Source of the DNA: Mytilus edulis
Taxonomy: Eukaryota > Mollusca > Bivalvia > Mytilida > Mytilidae
NCBI RefSeq assembly: GCF_963676685.1
Contig: NC_092354.1
Coordinates: 17,986,746 to 18,050,745 of the forward strand
Direction: 5' to 3'
DNA length: 64,000 nt
Shown: positions 38,885 to 49,380 of the stretch, piece after piece
Layout: the number at the start of each line of letters is the position of its first letter
How positions within the stretch are numbered: position 1 is the first letter of the stretch
Position numbers and translations under genes: made by a program
The notes under the pieces: model-generated
What the model was told of the DNA's origin: nothing
Seen by the model: the letters and a program-made list of their open reading frames with translations, nothing else
Database searches by the model: none

Positions 38885-39330
38885 TTCGTAGGGGACTTGT
38901 GTACCCTATGAAACTTCTTCTTAACACATATATTTTTTGCAATTTTAAATGTTTCCTATAGACATTCCAGTTGTTTACTTTAAAAACTAGGAAAATCTCA
39001 TTTTTTTCTGAATTGGAAAACCATTTTTATCGATAAAGAGTAGACAGTACTTCACATATGAAGGTACAACTCATGTTACGTAGTGGACATTTTGATGCGT
39101 TTCGTAGTGGACAAAACCGTTTCGTAGTGGACAAAAAGTTTCGTAGTTGACATCAACCCTATTATATGTTAAGAAAAACATAATAAAAATTACATGAAAC
39201 TAACCCTTGTTATTTGGTTTGGACGAATATAATCGAAAAAAGATTTAAAAAAGACTGCATGGTAGTGGTAGTGTCCACTACGAAACGTTCTTCTCCCATA
39301 CTTGTTTCGTAAGGGACAGTTTCGTAGGGG
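38885..39330. repeat. Cluster of TTTCGTAGTGGACA motifs, left
   Basis: At least four + strand copies within 80 bp (39083-39150: TTTCGTAGTGGACA three times, one TTTCGTAGTTGACA). Variants occur at 38885 (TTTCGTAGGGGACT), 39308 and 39321, and an inverted copy near 39273. Spacing is irregular, so it is not a simple satellite. Confidence 0.65.
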
Positions 39331-39372
39331 GCGTATTCGCATGTTTTATTTTTTTTCCCACAATCCCTATAT

Positions 39373-39882
39373 TCACAGTGTGGGAACGGAACTGTACGGT
39401 TTTCTAATATTTTGGTCATTCGGGAGACTGTCAAGCGGTGCTCCGACATTCGAAAAATAACAAGTTGCTTGATGGAAACTTTGACGAACTTTTATGTTCC
39501 TATATAACGTTTCTTCTTCAAGTTTTGATAGCTAAAACATTCTTTATGTAAATATGGACCAATAAAATAATAAGAAAGATATATGCATCGAAACGTTTTT
39601 CTTAGAATGGTGGAGCTCCGTGTAAAACGATCAAAATTGTCACACAACAGCGATCAAAAATGTCAAATAAACATCGAAAAATCAATGTTTGCTACCTGGA
39701 TTTTCACATGTACCTTTTCTGATATATAGTCTTACCTGTCTGAAAGTTTCAAAGCCATTGTCCCAGTAGAAGTCCAAATATATTCATTTTCTCCATGTCG
39801 GATATTTTTATTGACTGTACAATCGCTCGCAAGTTGACTGTAATATCACTCGGAGACTTCCTGTAAATCACTTGGAGCTTTC
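39373..39882. repeat. Left arm of a 510-bp inverted repeat pair
   Basis: Matches the reverse complement of 50074-50584 along its whole length with scattered mismatches. Landmarks are CACAGTGTGGGAACGGAACT at the outer end and AGTCAACTTGCGAGCGATTG (on the - strand) near the inner end. On the - strand it contains ATGTCGGAGCACCGCTTGAC, the start of a 79-codon ORF; I do not recognise the product. Confidence 0.8.
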
Positions 39883-40579
39883 CTGTAGAATTGCTTGGCC
39901 AAATTTATTAAATACATTGCATATGCATTGCATTGGTTGTTTATTGCTGTCCTATTTGTTCATCTATGGTATTTGAAGTGAAAATAAGCACAAAACAAGT
40001 CATTTTGACAATTAAGATTCTATCAAGGAACCCTTTTAAGGTGACTATATCAGAGACAAAAACAAAACGTGTACACTACACATAAAAAAGAAGATGTGGA
40101 ATGATTGCCAAAGAGACAAATTTCCACAAGAGACCAAAATGACACAGAAATTACCAACTATAGGTCACCGTACGGTCGTCAACAATGAATAAAGCCCATA
40201 CCGCATAGTCATCTTTAAAATGTCCCGAAATAACAATGGAAAACGACTTCGGAAAACTAAGGGCTTATTTATGTACAAAAAATGAACGAAAAACAAATAT
40301 GTAACACATAAACAAACAACCACTGAATAAGTATACAAGACAAAAAGAAAAGGACAGTACAAAATATGTTAAGAATCTAATCTTAAATAAAAATGATAAT
40401 AATCCTCGTACAAAGTAAATATTTATATATACCGAAAAGATTCTCTGGAAAGTTAATTGACATATTTTGAATTTTACTTAATATATTATTCACCAGCAAT
40501 TTTAGAAAAATAATAAATACATATTTGAACAATACAACAAAGAATTTTTCAGCACAGGATCGGGATATTGAAACTTGAT

Positions 40580-40732
40580 ATGTACCATAGTTTGTTTGAA
40601 AAAGTGTGAGGGAATCGACACATACACCACAGTTCCATATCGACCCTCTGATTGGTTTACCAGAAGATTGAAAATGGTCATGTGGTGTATGTTAGATTCC
40701 TCACACTTTTAGCAAGAAACTACATTGTACCA
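40580..40732. repeat. Foldback element A
   Basis: Inverted arms of about 50 nt: AAAGTGTGAGGGAATC..ACATACACCAC against the complement GTGGTGTATGT..GATTCCTCACACTTT, around a 45-nt centre. Outer ends TGTACCATAG / CTACATTGTACCACA also pair. Foldback MITE type. Confidence 0.7.
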
Positions 40733-40779
40733 CATTTTCTTTCCTGTGATATCAGTTGAGAACTTTGACACATGTCATT

Positions 40780-40914
40780 TACCAAATAAAAAAGTGATTG
40801 GCTATATGTGCAGATACACCATAGGATGAACTAAATTTCAAAGCAAAGCTTTATCGTGAAATTTAGCCTCTCTTATGGTGTATCTACACATACCCAACAC
40901 TTTTTAATTTGGTA
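40780..40914. repeat. Foldback element B
   Basis: Inverted arms from ACCAAATAAAAAAGTG to the matching CACTTTTTAATTTGGT, including AGATACACCATA / TATGGTGTATCT and CTAAATTTCA / TGAAATTTAG; arms about 58 nt. Unrelated in sequence to element A, 48 nt away. Confidence 0.72.
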
Positions 40915-41478
40915 TAACAAGGAATTCGAATGTGGAATTGTGGTAGCTAACCACTGACCCAAGAAAAGACACGTATATGTCAATAAACATGATATTAAAA
41001 TAGAAGATGTGGTATAATTACAAATGAGATGTCTGTGTATTACAAGCTATACATGTAGCTACTGGTAGAAAAGGCTCCAGTAAAATTAAATGTTATCAAG
41101 GATAGGACAGGACTTGTTATCTGAAAGACAGAGAAAACACAAAATTCTTCAACATTTTTTTTTTTATATCAATGTCACGATTCAGGAACTTTTTAATATT
41201 CCCAACTATAGCATCCGACAAACAAACGAAACAGTTGTTTTTATTTAGGGAAAACAACATTTTATCAATTTGAAACCACATTTATATTTTCAGCATAAAA
41301 ATAAGGAGTTGTGATATGATTGTCAAAGTTAAAAAATAAATGGATTTAAGCAATTATAATCGGCTATAAAAGGTCCCGAAAAGAAAAATAAGAAACAATA
41401 CCTTTCGAATTAAACTGACGGCCTAATTCATAATAAAACAATTTACGAAAAACATATATGACAGACACGAACCAACGA

Positions 41479-42078
41479 TATTCTGCCTCAGTGCATACTA
41501 GTATAACCATAAGCCACAGTAATGTATATCATTTATTTCGAAAACCATGAAATAACAAGTTCTACATATGTGTGCTGTGATGTTGGTAAAAAGCTACAAA
41601 AAACAAAAACAAAACCTTAGCTAACTCATCATACTCATGACTACAAAAATCATAAAACTAACAGTTCAAATCTATGTATCAAAATGAATTTTCAATCAAA
41701 TCATTCAAAAATTATAGCACCAAATGGCTTTCCATACTTTTGTAAAAACAGTGACAAAATTAACAATCATCATATTTCACTTTTGGCTGATATACACATA
41801 TACAAAATTTATCTTGATGTGGAAACATATTAACTTTCATCATACAATCATTAAAAACTATGAATTATAAACTTACATTGTGAGTTGGTGTAGTTTACGA
41901 TACTTTTAAATGCCTGTGACCACGTTCATGCTTTCAATTTAGGAAACAAAAAAGTACGGGGGACAGTAACGAAGTTCAAAGTACAAAAATCTAGCAATAA
42001 AAAATAGTCCGGGAAAACTTATGAAAAATCGATAGAATTTCTGTTAAACAATAAAAAATCAACACTGGTAACAGTACA
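41479..42078 (-). repeat. 3' LTR of the BEL/Pao element
   Basis: 600 bp, direct repeat of 48781-49380. On the - strand it starts TGTACTGTTACC and ends GGCAGAATA, so the usual CA end is missing, judged from the target duplication. A purine run (GACGGGGAG on the - strand, just after 42078) is the likely polypurine tract. Confidence 0.92.
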
Positions 42079-42543
42079 CTCCCCGTCTATTATCATTCCC
42101 ATGATAATATTTTACAACAAATTTATGCAAATATACCAAATGTAAAAATAAGTCACAATTTTGACTATTACGAAAAATCAATGCTATCGAAGAACATTCC
42201 TTCAGCATAAAAAACACACTAAAAATACAAACAACAGTTCACTTAAACCTTCCCTTGACACCATTTGCGAGTATGGTCTTGAGGAAACGATGATAGTCCG
42301 TCGGACGGGGACGATAAATGGCTGGCCCGTGTTAAGAGAGAGCCATATCTCTTGCACGTTAAAGACACCCTTGTAGATTTCGAAAAAGAGTAGGCTAATG
42401 CCGCTACAAGGCAGCACTCGCACCCGCAAAGTGGAAAGGGATTCATATAAGTTGTAAAACTTGTTTCCCAATCCACTATAAATAAATATGTTTAAACTAA
42501 ACTAAACCTTTTATAATTTGTTCAATATTGTCAATATTCACAA
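42079..42543 (-). other. BEL/Pao 3' untranslated region with GC-rich block
   Basis: Between the pol stop and the 3' LTR. Positions 42240-42480 are clearly more GC-rich than their surroundings and are open on the - strand for about 89 codons (MGNKFYNL...). The phrase CTTTAACGTGCA in this block recurs, as I recall, in repeats of many aquatic invertebrates, so it may be a captured SINE-type domain rather than a gene. Confidence 0.4.
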
Positions 42544-44796
42544 TCAGTCTACCAATAAAACCATCTCACTAATCGGTCTAGTATATGTAACAGCTTTTCC
42601 TTCCTTGTAAATGCGGAGGCGAGCCTTGCGTACTTTTCCATCATCGCTTTTGAAAACTTCCTCCACAATGCCTAGTGGCCACTTTCCTCGGTAAATAGAT
42701 TTGTCTCTCATAAGAATTACATCACCAACTTTGATATCGTCTTTGTCAACGTGCCATTTACGTCTCTGTTGCAAACATTGTAAATAATCTGACCTCCAAT
42801 GCTTCCAGAATATATCTGATAGAACTTGCACATGTTTCCATTGTGCACGATACATATCCTTGAGATTGTATGTGTCCGTTATCACAGGTAAGTATTCTTG
42901 TTTTCCAGTTAAGAGCATTGATGGACTTAAAATCAAAGGCATTTCCGGATCTGATGATATCTGTGCAATGGGTCTTGCGTTAATAATAGCGGTCACTTCA
43001 GCTAAGAATGTTGTTAAACTTTCATGAGTCAAACTTTTACTACTAGAAGTTAAGATAACAGCGTCTAATATTCTTCGTGTGACACCTATCATCCTTTCCC
43101 ACACTCCTCCCATGTGGGAAGAGTGGGGAGGGTTAAATTTCCATACTGAACCAGATTCACATAGAAAGTTTTTAACTGTCAAATCTTCAACATTTATAGC
43201 TTCAATATTTGAATCATCTGTGGCACCTATGAAATTTGTCCCACGGTCAGATCGATACACTTTGGCTTGTCCGCGTAATGACTGGAACCTACGAAGTGAA
43301 TTTATAAAACAGGAACTGCTTAATGATTCTATCACTTCTATATGAACTGCTCTCGTAGTCATACATGTAAATAAAATAGCCCACCTTTTACTATTTGCTG
43401 AACCTCCATGTGTCTTACGAGTTAATACTTGCCAAGGTCCGAAGGTATCCAAACCTACAAATGTGAACGGAGGCCCTGGTGTTAGTCTATCAGAAGGCAA
43501 GTCCGCCATTTTTTGTTCCTGGAACTTTCCTCGAAGTTTCCTGCATATTACACACTTTTGTATAAATGAAGAAATTAATCGTTTAGCTCCAATTAGCCAG
43601 TATCCTGCACTCCTTAACGCACCTTCAGTTAAATGTCTACCCTGATGTTTCACTGAATTGTGATAGCGGTCTATAAGAAGCTTACTAATGTAACTATTTT
43701 TCGGAATGATAATTGGGTTAATTTCTCCTGTCGGAAGCCAAGACTTTGCCTTTTCCAAACGTCCTCCTACACGAATCAAACCTTGTGAATCCAAAAATGG
43801 CGAAAGAGAGATTAAAGATGATTGTTTTGAAATGTTTGTGCCTCTAGCCAAACATTCTATCTCTTGCGAATATACTTCCTTCTGACATTCCTTCAAGATA
43901 AATAATTCCGCTTTTTGGTAACTATCAACTGACATGACATTTTGACAAAAATGCCAACCTTGGCACGACTTATCCTTTAAACTGAATGACTGAGCCACAT
44001 GTTGCAAAAATGATATAGCTTTCACAAGCCGTCTCCAACTAGAGAATTTTTTAAAACGCCCCACTATTGGCGCAAGCGCATCTATTGACGTTTTCGATGC
44101 ACTTATCTCTTTTCTAATCTCTTTATCATTATCTGGACTAACTAACGGATATAATATTTTGACATCACATTGAGCTTCTTCGTCAGAGTTCTTCATCCAC
44201 TTCGGCCCAAGAAGCCATGGATTGTTTTCCTTATCAACAGATATTGAGTAACGTGTACCGCAATCTGATGGGTTTAAATGTGTTGGGACAAACTGCCACT
44301 GATTTGACGACGATACACTCAGAATGCGTTCAATTCTGTTTGACACGTAGGTGTGAAAACGTCGGGTCTGATTAGTGATATATCCTAACACAATTTTGCT
44401 ATCAGAATAATACTTGATAGAGTCCAACGGAACATCTAAATTTTCAGATATTATTTTTCCAATTTCGGTTGCCAAGACAGCCCCACATAACTCTAATCTT
44501 GGTATTGTGTTTCCGCTAAGAGGTGCTAGTTTCGATTTTCCCATAATAAATCCTACGGTACTGGTCCCATACGTGTCGATAGCTCTTAAATATGCCGAAG
44601 CCGCAACTGCCTTCTCTGAAACGTCTGAAAATACATGTACTTCTAAGTTGTCCATAACACTGATTGACATAGGTATATACATACGCGGTATACTAAGTTC
44701 TCGAAGTGACAAAACAGGGATCCTCCATTCATTCCATTTCTCTTGAAAACTTTGTGATAAACATTCATCCCAATCAGTACCCGGTGGGGATGCATC
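42544..44796 (-). CDS. BEL/Pao RNase H, integrase and C-terminal domain
   Basis: Continuation of pol in the same frame after the TGA at 44797-44799; residue numbers here count from the TTG at 44712. RNase H acidic residues are at D30, E74 and D104. The integrase zinc region is H-x4-H (351-356) with CVIC (387-390), and the catalytic triad is D422, D489 and E539 in GLDTFGPW, RSDRGTNF and GGVWERMI. A DUF5641-like segment lies at about 610-720. The natural stop at 42544 is followed by about 465 nt before the 3' LTR. ORFs on the opposite strand over this area are shadows. Confidence 0.9.
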   Translation of the reverse strand, partial: DASPPGTDWDECLSQSFQEKWNEWRIPVLSLRELSIPRMYIPMSISVMDNLEVHVFSDVSEKAVAASAYLRAIDTYGTSTVGFIMGKSKLAPLSGNTIPRLELCGAVLATEIGKIISENLDVPLDSIKYYSDSKIVLGYITNQTRRFHTYVSNRIERILSVSSSNQWQFVPTHLNPSDCGTRYSISVDKENNPWLLGPKWMKNSDEEAQCDVKILYPLVSPDNDKEIRKEISASKTSIDALAPIVGRFKKFSSWRRLVKAISFLQHVAQSFSLKDKSCQGWHFCQNVMSVDSYQKAELFILKECQKEVYSQEIECLARGTNISKQSSLISLSPFLDSQGLIRVGGRLEKAKSWLPTGEINPIIIPKNSYISKLLIDRYHNSVKHQGRHLTEGALRSAGYWLIGAKRLISSFIQKCVICRKLRGKFQEQKMADLPSDRLTPGPPFTFVGLDTFGPWQVLTRKTHGGSANSKRWAILFTCMTTRAVHIEVIESLSSSCFINSLRRFQSLRGQAKVYRSDRGTNFIGATDDSNIEAINVEDLTVKNFLCESGSVWKFNPPHSSHMGGVWERMIGVTRRILDAVILTSSSKSLTHESLTTFLAEVTAIINARPIAQISSDPEMPLILSPSMLLTGKQEYLPVITDTYNLKDMYRAQWKHVQVLSDIFWKHWRSDYLQCLQQRRKWHVDKDDIKVGDVILMRDKSIYRGKWPLGIVEEVFKSDDGKVRKARLRIYKEGKAVTYTRPISEMVLLVD

Positions 44797-47352
44797 TCAA
44801 AACAAAATCTTTCCGCTAATTGTGAGTGGTGACAAGAATCCAATCGGATCAAAAATACTATTCAATGACGAAAGAATACCTCTACGGGTGCAGGGTTTAT
44901 CATCTTGTAATGGGGTAAATATAAAGCTATCGGTGTTTAAGTCCCAAGCGAGGCCAAGGCTGTGTTGTACCGGAAAATAGTCTTCACACAAGTTTAAATT
45001 CTTGAGATCCTTTCCAATATCATCGGTAGGGAAAGCCTTCATTACGTCGCTACTATTTGATGTAATCTTGTGTAACCTAATGTTACCTTCTGTTTTTAGC
45101 GCCATCTGTGTTCTTGTTATAAGATCAATTACTTGTTCACTTTCAGGCAAGGAAATGAGCCCATCGTCTACGTAAAAATCCCTGTTAACGAAAGTCTTAA
45201 CATCTGAGCCGAACGTTTCATTAGAGTTTTCAACTGTCTTACGTAATCCGTACGTTGCCACTGCAGGAGAAGCGCTATTGCCAAAAACATTGACACACAT
45301 CCGATGTTCTATAAGCGGATTATCTGGGTTATTGTCCTTGTACCAAAAGAACCTCAAAAAGTTTCTATCTTCTTCTCTCACGTAGAATTGATAAAACATT
45401 TGTTCTATATCAGCAGTGGCCGCAAACTGGTCACTGCGAAAACGCAACAAAATACCAAGTAGGTTGTTAGTGAGATCTGGTCCTGACATCATAACGCTAT
45501 TGAGAGATACTCCTTCGAAAGATGCTGAGGAATCAAATATGCCTCTTATCTGGTTAGGCTTGTTCTGATGGTAAACGCCAAAAAGGGGGAGATACCAACA
45601 CTCCTCATCTGTGATTATGGGAGCTACCTCTGCTGCTCCGCTAACTAATACTTTTTGCATAAATTCTACAAAATGAGTCTTTTTTGTAAAATTTTGTTGG
45701 AAAGATTTATCGAGTATTTGAGCCCTTTTCCATGCTTGACTCCTATTGTTCGGCAATCGTTGTCTATTTGGTCTAAAAGGGAGGGGTGCAGTCCAGTGCC
45801 CATTTGAATCTTTCTTAAATTCAGAATCCATGAGATTAAGGAACAAGCGGTCTTGGACTGATGTGCCAATCTTGTCGTCGTCTTTGGTTTTAATAAACAA
45901 TGGGTCATTGTTACATCTTTGTGAATGAACATTATCTCTGATATGAGCCAATTCAGTGTTTTCCTTTACATACAAAGTGTTAATACAAGGTTCAAATATA
46001 GTTCCTCTACCATTGTTCATTACATTAGTCTTATTTACATTGACAAAATTTGGTTTGTTTACTTTGCCTAAGCAAACATCGCCTATAATTACCCAACCGA
46101 AAAAGAGCTCCTGGGCAAATGGCGTGCCCTTCGGTCCTGTCAACTGTCTAAACACGTGGTGCGCTTCTGGGACATCTCTTCCAATCAAAAGTTGAATGTC
46201 TATATTTGGATTCAAATCTAACATTTGATGAGCTATCTCCCGTAAATGGGGATAGGATTTAGCAATATCCGGAGTCGGAATTTCTGATTTTTCGTCTGGG
46301 ATTGCACTGCACTCTATTACTGAATGTATTTCAAGTTCTCCATTACCAGACAATGACTCAACTATCAGACTTTCTGCACATCTACCATTCATGATAGTGC
46401 GTCCAGCACAAGACGACATAGTATACTGAATGGCCGATGTATTTATACCTAATTGATCAAACAGCTCAGTCTTCGCAAGAGTTCTGTTACTTTGGTCGTC
46501 CAGTATAGCGTACACATTAACGGCTTTATCTGGGAAGTTCTTCGGGTACACACGGACCTGAACGGTTTTTCCACATGATTTACCACTAAATCCACATAAA
46601 AACGTGCACTTGGATGACACTATTTGATCATTAGCATTTTGCGTTGTATCAGATGATTTCTCTCCGCCGTCAGGACAACTAGATTTTGCAGTTACATGCA
46701 TAGCGGTTATATGATAATTACTTCCACAATGATCGCATTTTACAGTTACAGTGCAATTTCGTGACATATGAGTTGTCGAATGGCAGCATTTGAAACAAAT
46801 ATTATTGTCCTTCAGATACTTTCTGCGTTCTTCATAAGTCATCGCTTTAAAGGCTCGACAAGTATTCAAATGATGATTGGCTTTATGAATAGGACAACGT
46901 ACTGTCTCTTTCTCTTCCTTCTGTTTAATATTAACATCCGTTTTTCGGTTAAACACTGACGTTGCACCATGGTTAACTTTTCGTGTTTCATTTTTCCTAG
47001 AATACGACGTTTCAGTATTACTATAAATAAACGCGGGATCATTTTTGACAGCACTAACCTCTCTGATAAATTGCACCAAGTACGAAAAAGGTGGAAATGG
47101 TACGTTGTTCCTCAGTTTGTATTGCGATGCACGTGTTGTCCACTTCTTTTGTATATTATATGGTAACTTGTCCACAATTGGTAAAACACCAGAAGAAGAG
47201 TCGAAATATGACAATAAATTTGAAAATGTCTCATTCTCTTTCGAAGATTCTATTTGTGTGAGAATATCTAATAGCTCATAAAGTCGACTATGATCCTTGT
47301 TTGTTAACTTTGGAAACTTCTGTAGTTTTGTTTTAATTGCAGCTTCTACCAT
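44797..47352 (-). CDS. BEL/Pao gag C-terminus, protease and reverse transcriptase
   Basis: 851 codons. Residues 1-110 continue the DUF1759-type gag core; 153-219 hold Cys/His clusters, including a knuckle C-x2-C-x5-H-x4-C; about 270-400 is the DUF1758-type protease with ILDDQS at 283-288; about 595-780 is reverse transcriptase with ADIEQMFYQF (647-656) and YVDD (727-730). The ORF ends at a TGA after SGKILF, but the same frame continues into the RNase H/integrase ORF without any shift. The stop is therefore a break inside pol rather than its natural end. Confidence 0.9.
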   Translation of the reverse strand: MVEAAIKTKLQKFPKLTNKDHSRLYELLDILTQIESSKENETFSNLLSYFDSSSGVLPIVDKLPYNIQKKWTTRASQYKLRNNVPFPPFSYLVQFIREVSAVKNDPAFIYSNTETSYSRKNETRKVNHGATSVFNRKTDVNIKQKEEKETVRCPIHKANHHLNTCRAFKAMTYEERRKYLKDNNICFKCCHSTTHMSRNCTVTVKCDHCGSNYHITAMHVTAKSSCPDGGEKSSDTTQNANDQIVSSKCTFLCGFSGKSCGKTVQVRVYPKNFPDKAVNVYAILDDQSNRTLAKTELFDQLGINTSAIQYTMSSCAGRTIMNGRCAESLIVESLSGNGELEIHSVIECSAIPDEKSEIPTPDIAKSYPHLREIAHQMLDLNPNIDIQLLIGRDVPEAHHVFRQLTGPKGTPFAQELFFGWVIIGDVCLGKVNKPNFVNVNKTNVMNNGRGTIFEPCINTLYVKENTELAHIRDNVHSQRCNNDPLFIKTKDDDKIGTSVQDRLFLNLMDSEFKKDSNGHWTAPLPFRPNRQRLPNNRSQAWKRAQILDKSFQQNFTKKTHFVEFMQKVLVSGAAEVAPIITDEECWYLPLFGVYHQNKPNQIRGIFDSSASFEGVSLNSVMMSGPDLTNNLLGILLRFRSDQFAATADIEQMFYQFYVREEDRNFLRFFWYKDNNPDNPLIEHRMCVNVFGNSASPAVATYGLRKTVENSNETFGSDVKTFVNRDFYVDDGLISLPESEQVIDLITRTQMALKTEGNIRLHKITSNSSDVMKAFPTDDIGKDLKNLNLCEDYFPVQHSLGLAWDLNTDSFIFTPLQDDKPCTRRGILSSLNSIFDPIGFLSPLTISGKILF

Positions 47353-48710
47353 CTCAGGTCTACCATAGCGTTCGTCAAGACGCTCCCATATACATGTATA
47401 CGACGAAGACCAGCATTTGGATTGTTCACATTTGACGCACGAATATTTTGCGAAAACTTTGAAGATTCACGGCCGAGCCATTTAACTAATAAGTCCATTT
47501 CTTCGGAAGCCGTAACTGAGAGTTCTTCAGTAATACTTTTAAAGGTAGCTTTCCATGAAGCATAAGTTTCGGGACAGTCATCGAAATTCTGAAATCTAGA
47601 AAGTAATAAATCTTTCTTCAACAAAAACTTTGTCAAGTCAGACACTACAGACTGATCATGATTTGGTGGCAGTGGTGGTTGAGTTAATTCAAAATCAGCT
47701 GCATAAGGATTTAATGTTTGTTTTTGCCGAATTTCTGGTTTAATATCTTCAACTATCCATCGATCCAAATCGTCGACTTGAAATTTTGGCAAATTCCTTG
47801 GCGTAGGAATTATGTTTAACTGGTTCCGAGGTGCCGGAGTATGTGAACTAAATTTGTCTTGATTGTTCGGAATATCTTGCGGAACATTATTATTCTTGTC
47901 TTGAGATTTGAGTTGTTCCACTTCATTAAATTGTTCATTTACATACTTTTCTGTTAGTGTCATTTTCACTTTTTGTAAAGACTCTTTGTCTTCTTGTAAC
48001 AACAAGGATCTTCTATCGCTCTCGGCTTCTTCTAAAACTTTGACCTCGACCTCTGCGACAGCGGCTTCTGTCTGTTGTTTAAGCAGTGCTAAATCTGCAT
48101 CAACTTCAGCTTTTTCATGGTCCTTTAAAGCTTTAGACTGTGTTTCTAATTCACTTAATCTTGCTTTTTGCTTAATTAATTTTGTTTGTTGTTCCGCATA
48201 TTGTAACTTTGTTCGTTGAACTTCAGCATTTACACGCTTCCTAGCCATAGCTGAACTCGAAATTGAGCCGCTTTTACCACTATTGTTTGAACGGACAGAC
48301 TGTACAGGAACTACTGACATAGTTTCAGCTGCGGTTAATTTCAATGTCTTAATTTGTTGTAATGTATTGTCAATGATTTCAGTGCACTTTTTAAACTCAG
48401 TCTTAAAGGTGGGTAATGCTTCATTACTGTCTTCATTATTCTTGCGTGTCAAAAACTCAATATATTGATTTGAGTTTTCACAGTATTTTTCACGAGACTT
48501 CAAAATGTTTTTCTCTAGTTTGCGTAGCGGTTTCAGCTCCTTCGAGCACTCTGAGAATTCTTCGAGTAAATTTTCTATAGTTTCCCACGAACCGTCAATT
48601 TGCTTAAGGTATTTTATCTTATGTGAATGATAAAGTTCTTTACCTTTCTCTGTCATTTTATGTTCATGTGTTACTGTTGTTTCAGGCGGAAGTGGTTGTG
48701 ATTGAGCCAT
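47346..48710 (-). CDS. BEL/Pao gag N-terminal part
   Basis: 454-codon ORF starting MAQSQPLPPETT. The middle (about residues 150-280) is a long charged coiled coil rich in Glu, Lys and Gln. The C-terminal part (from about 365) matches the DUF1759-type gag core. The frame leaves the family pattern about 13 residues before the stop, and the expected continuation lies in the next ORF's frame. The local sequence there has an ATACATGTATAT-like repeat, so a small insertion is a likely cause; a programmed shift cannot be excluded. Confidence 0.82.
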   Translation of the reverse strand: MAQSQPLPPETTVTHEHKMTEKGKELYHSHKIKYLKQIDGSWETIENLLEEFSECSKELKPLRKLEKNILKSREKYCENSNQYIEFLTRKNNEDSNEALPTFKTEFKKCTEIIDNTLQQIKTLKLTAAETMSVVPVQSVRSNNSGKSGSISSSAMARKRVNAEVQRTKLQYAEQQTKLIKQKARLSELETQSKALKDHEKAEVDADLALLKQQTEAAVAEVEVKVLEEAESDRRSLLLQEDKESLQKVKMTLTEKYVNEQFNEVEQLKSQDKNNNVPQDIPNNQDKFSSHTPAPRNQLNIIPTPRNLPKFQVDDLDRWIVEDIKPEIRQKQTLNPYAADFELTQPPLPPNHDQSVVSDLTKFLLKKDLLLSRFQNFDDCPETYASWKATFKSITEELSVTASEEMDLLVKWLGRESSKFSQNIRASNVNNPNAGLRRIHVYGSVLTNAMVDLRW

Positions 48711-48780
48711 TTCATAAAATTGTTTGTAGGAACTACTGCATGTTATTCTGTATCGAACTGTGTCTTTGCAATCTTTTTAC

Positions 48781-49380
48781 TATTCTGCCTCAGTGCATAC
48801 TAGTATAACCATAAGCCACAGTAATGTATATCATTTATTTCGAAAACCATGAAATAACAAGTTCTACATATGTGTGCTGTGATGTTGGTAAAAAGCTACA
48901 AAAAACAAAAACAAAACCTTAGCTAACTCATCATACTCATGACTACAAAAATCATAAAACTAACAGTTCAAATCTATGTATCAAAATGAATTTTCAATCA
49001 AATCATTCAAAAATTATAGCACCAAATGGCTTTCCATACTTTTGTAAAAACAGTGACAAAATTAACAATCATCATATTTCACTTTTGGCTGATATACACA
49101 TATACAAAATTTATCTTGATGTGGAAACATATTAACTTTCATCATACAATCATTAAAAACTATGAATTATAAACTCAATTGTGAGTTGGTGTAGTTTACG
49201 ATACTTTTAAATGCCTGTGACCACGTTCATGCTTTCAATTTAGGAAACAAAAAAGTAAGGGGGACAGTAACGAAGTTCAAAGTACAAAAATCTAGCAATA
49301 AAAAATAGTCCGGGAAAACTTATGAAAAATCGATAGAATTTCTGTTAAACAATAAAAAAATCAACACTGGTAACAGTACA
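48781..49380 (-). repeat. 5' LTR of the BEL/Pao element
   Basis: 600 bp, differing from the 3' LTR by a small cluster near 49175, one base near 49258 and one A in a run near 49355. It would contain the element's promoter. The gag start codon is 71 nt downstream (48710, - strand). I see no familiar tRNA primer-binding sequence in the gap. Confidence 0.92.

Larger units (their letters stand above)
41479..49380 (-). mobile_element. BEL/Pao LTR retrotransposon, nearly intact, recently inserted
   Basis: Two direct 600-bp LTRs flank gag-pol on the - strand. A 5-bp target duplication AACGA lies at 41474-41478 and 49381-49385. Gene order is gag (DUF1759-like, CCHC), aspartic protease (DUF1758-like), reverse transcriptase, RNase H, integrase and DUF5641-like C-terminus, which identifies BEL/Pao rather than Gypsy or Copia. 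The LTRs differ at only about three places, so insertion is recent. Two breaks are visible: a frame offset in gag near 47,385-47,400 and an in-frame TGA at 44797-44799 within pol. It is probably not autonomous as it stands. The element sits inside an older dispersed repeat, whose two halves (41300-41478 and 49381-49500) match other copies when placed end to end. Confidence 0.93.

Noticed and set aside
39210-39449. 79-codon - strand ORF in the left inverted-repeat arm as a gene
   Set aside because: The matching frame in the right arm is stopped after about 14 codons, and the residues mainly translate the TTTCGTAGTGGAC motif; no family recognised.
43079-48808. Several + strand ORFs of 60-110 codons across the retrotransposon
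   Set aside because: They are antisense shadows of the long gag and pol frames and lack start context or domain patterns.
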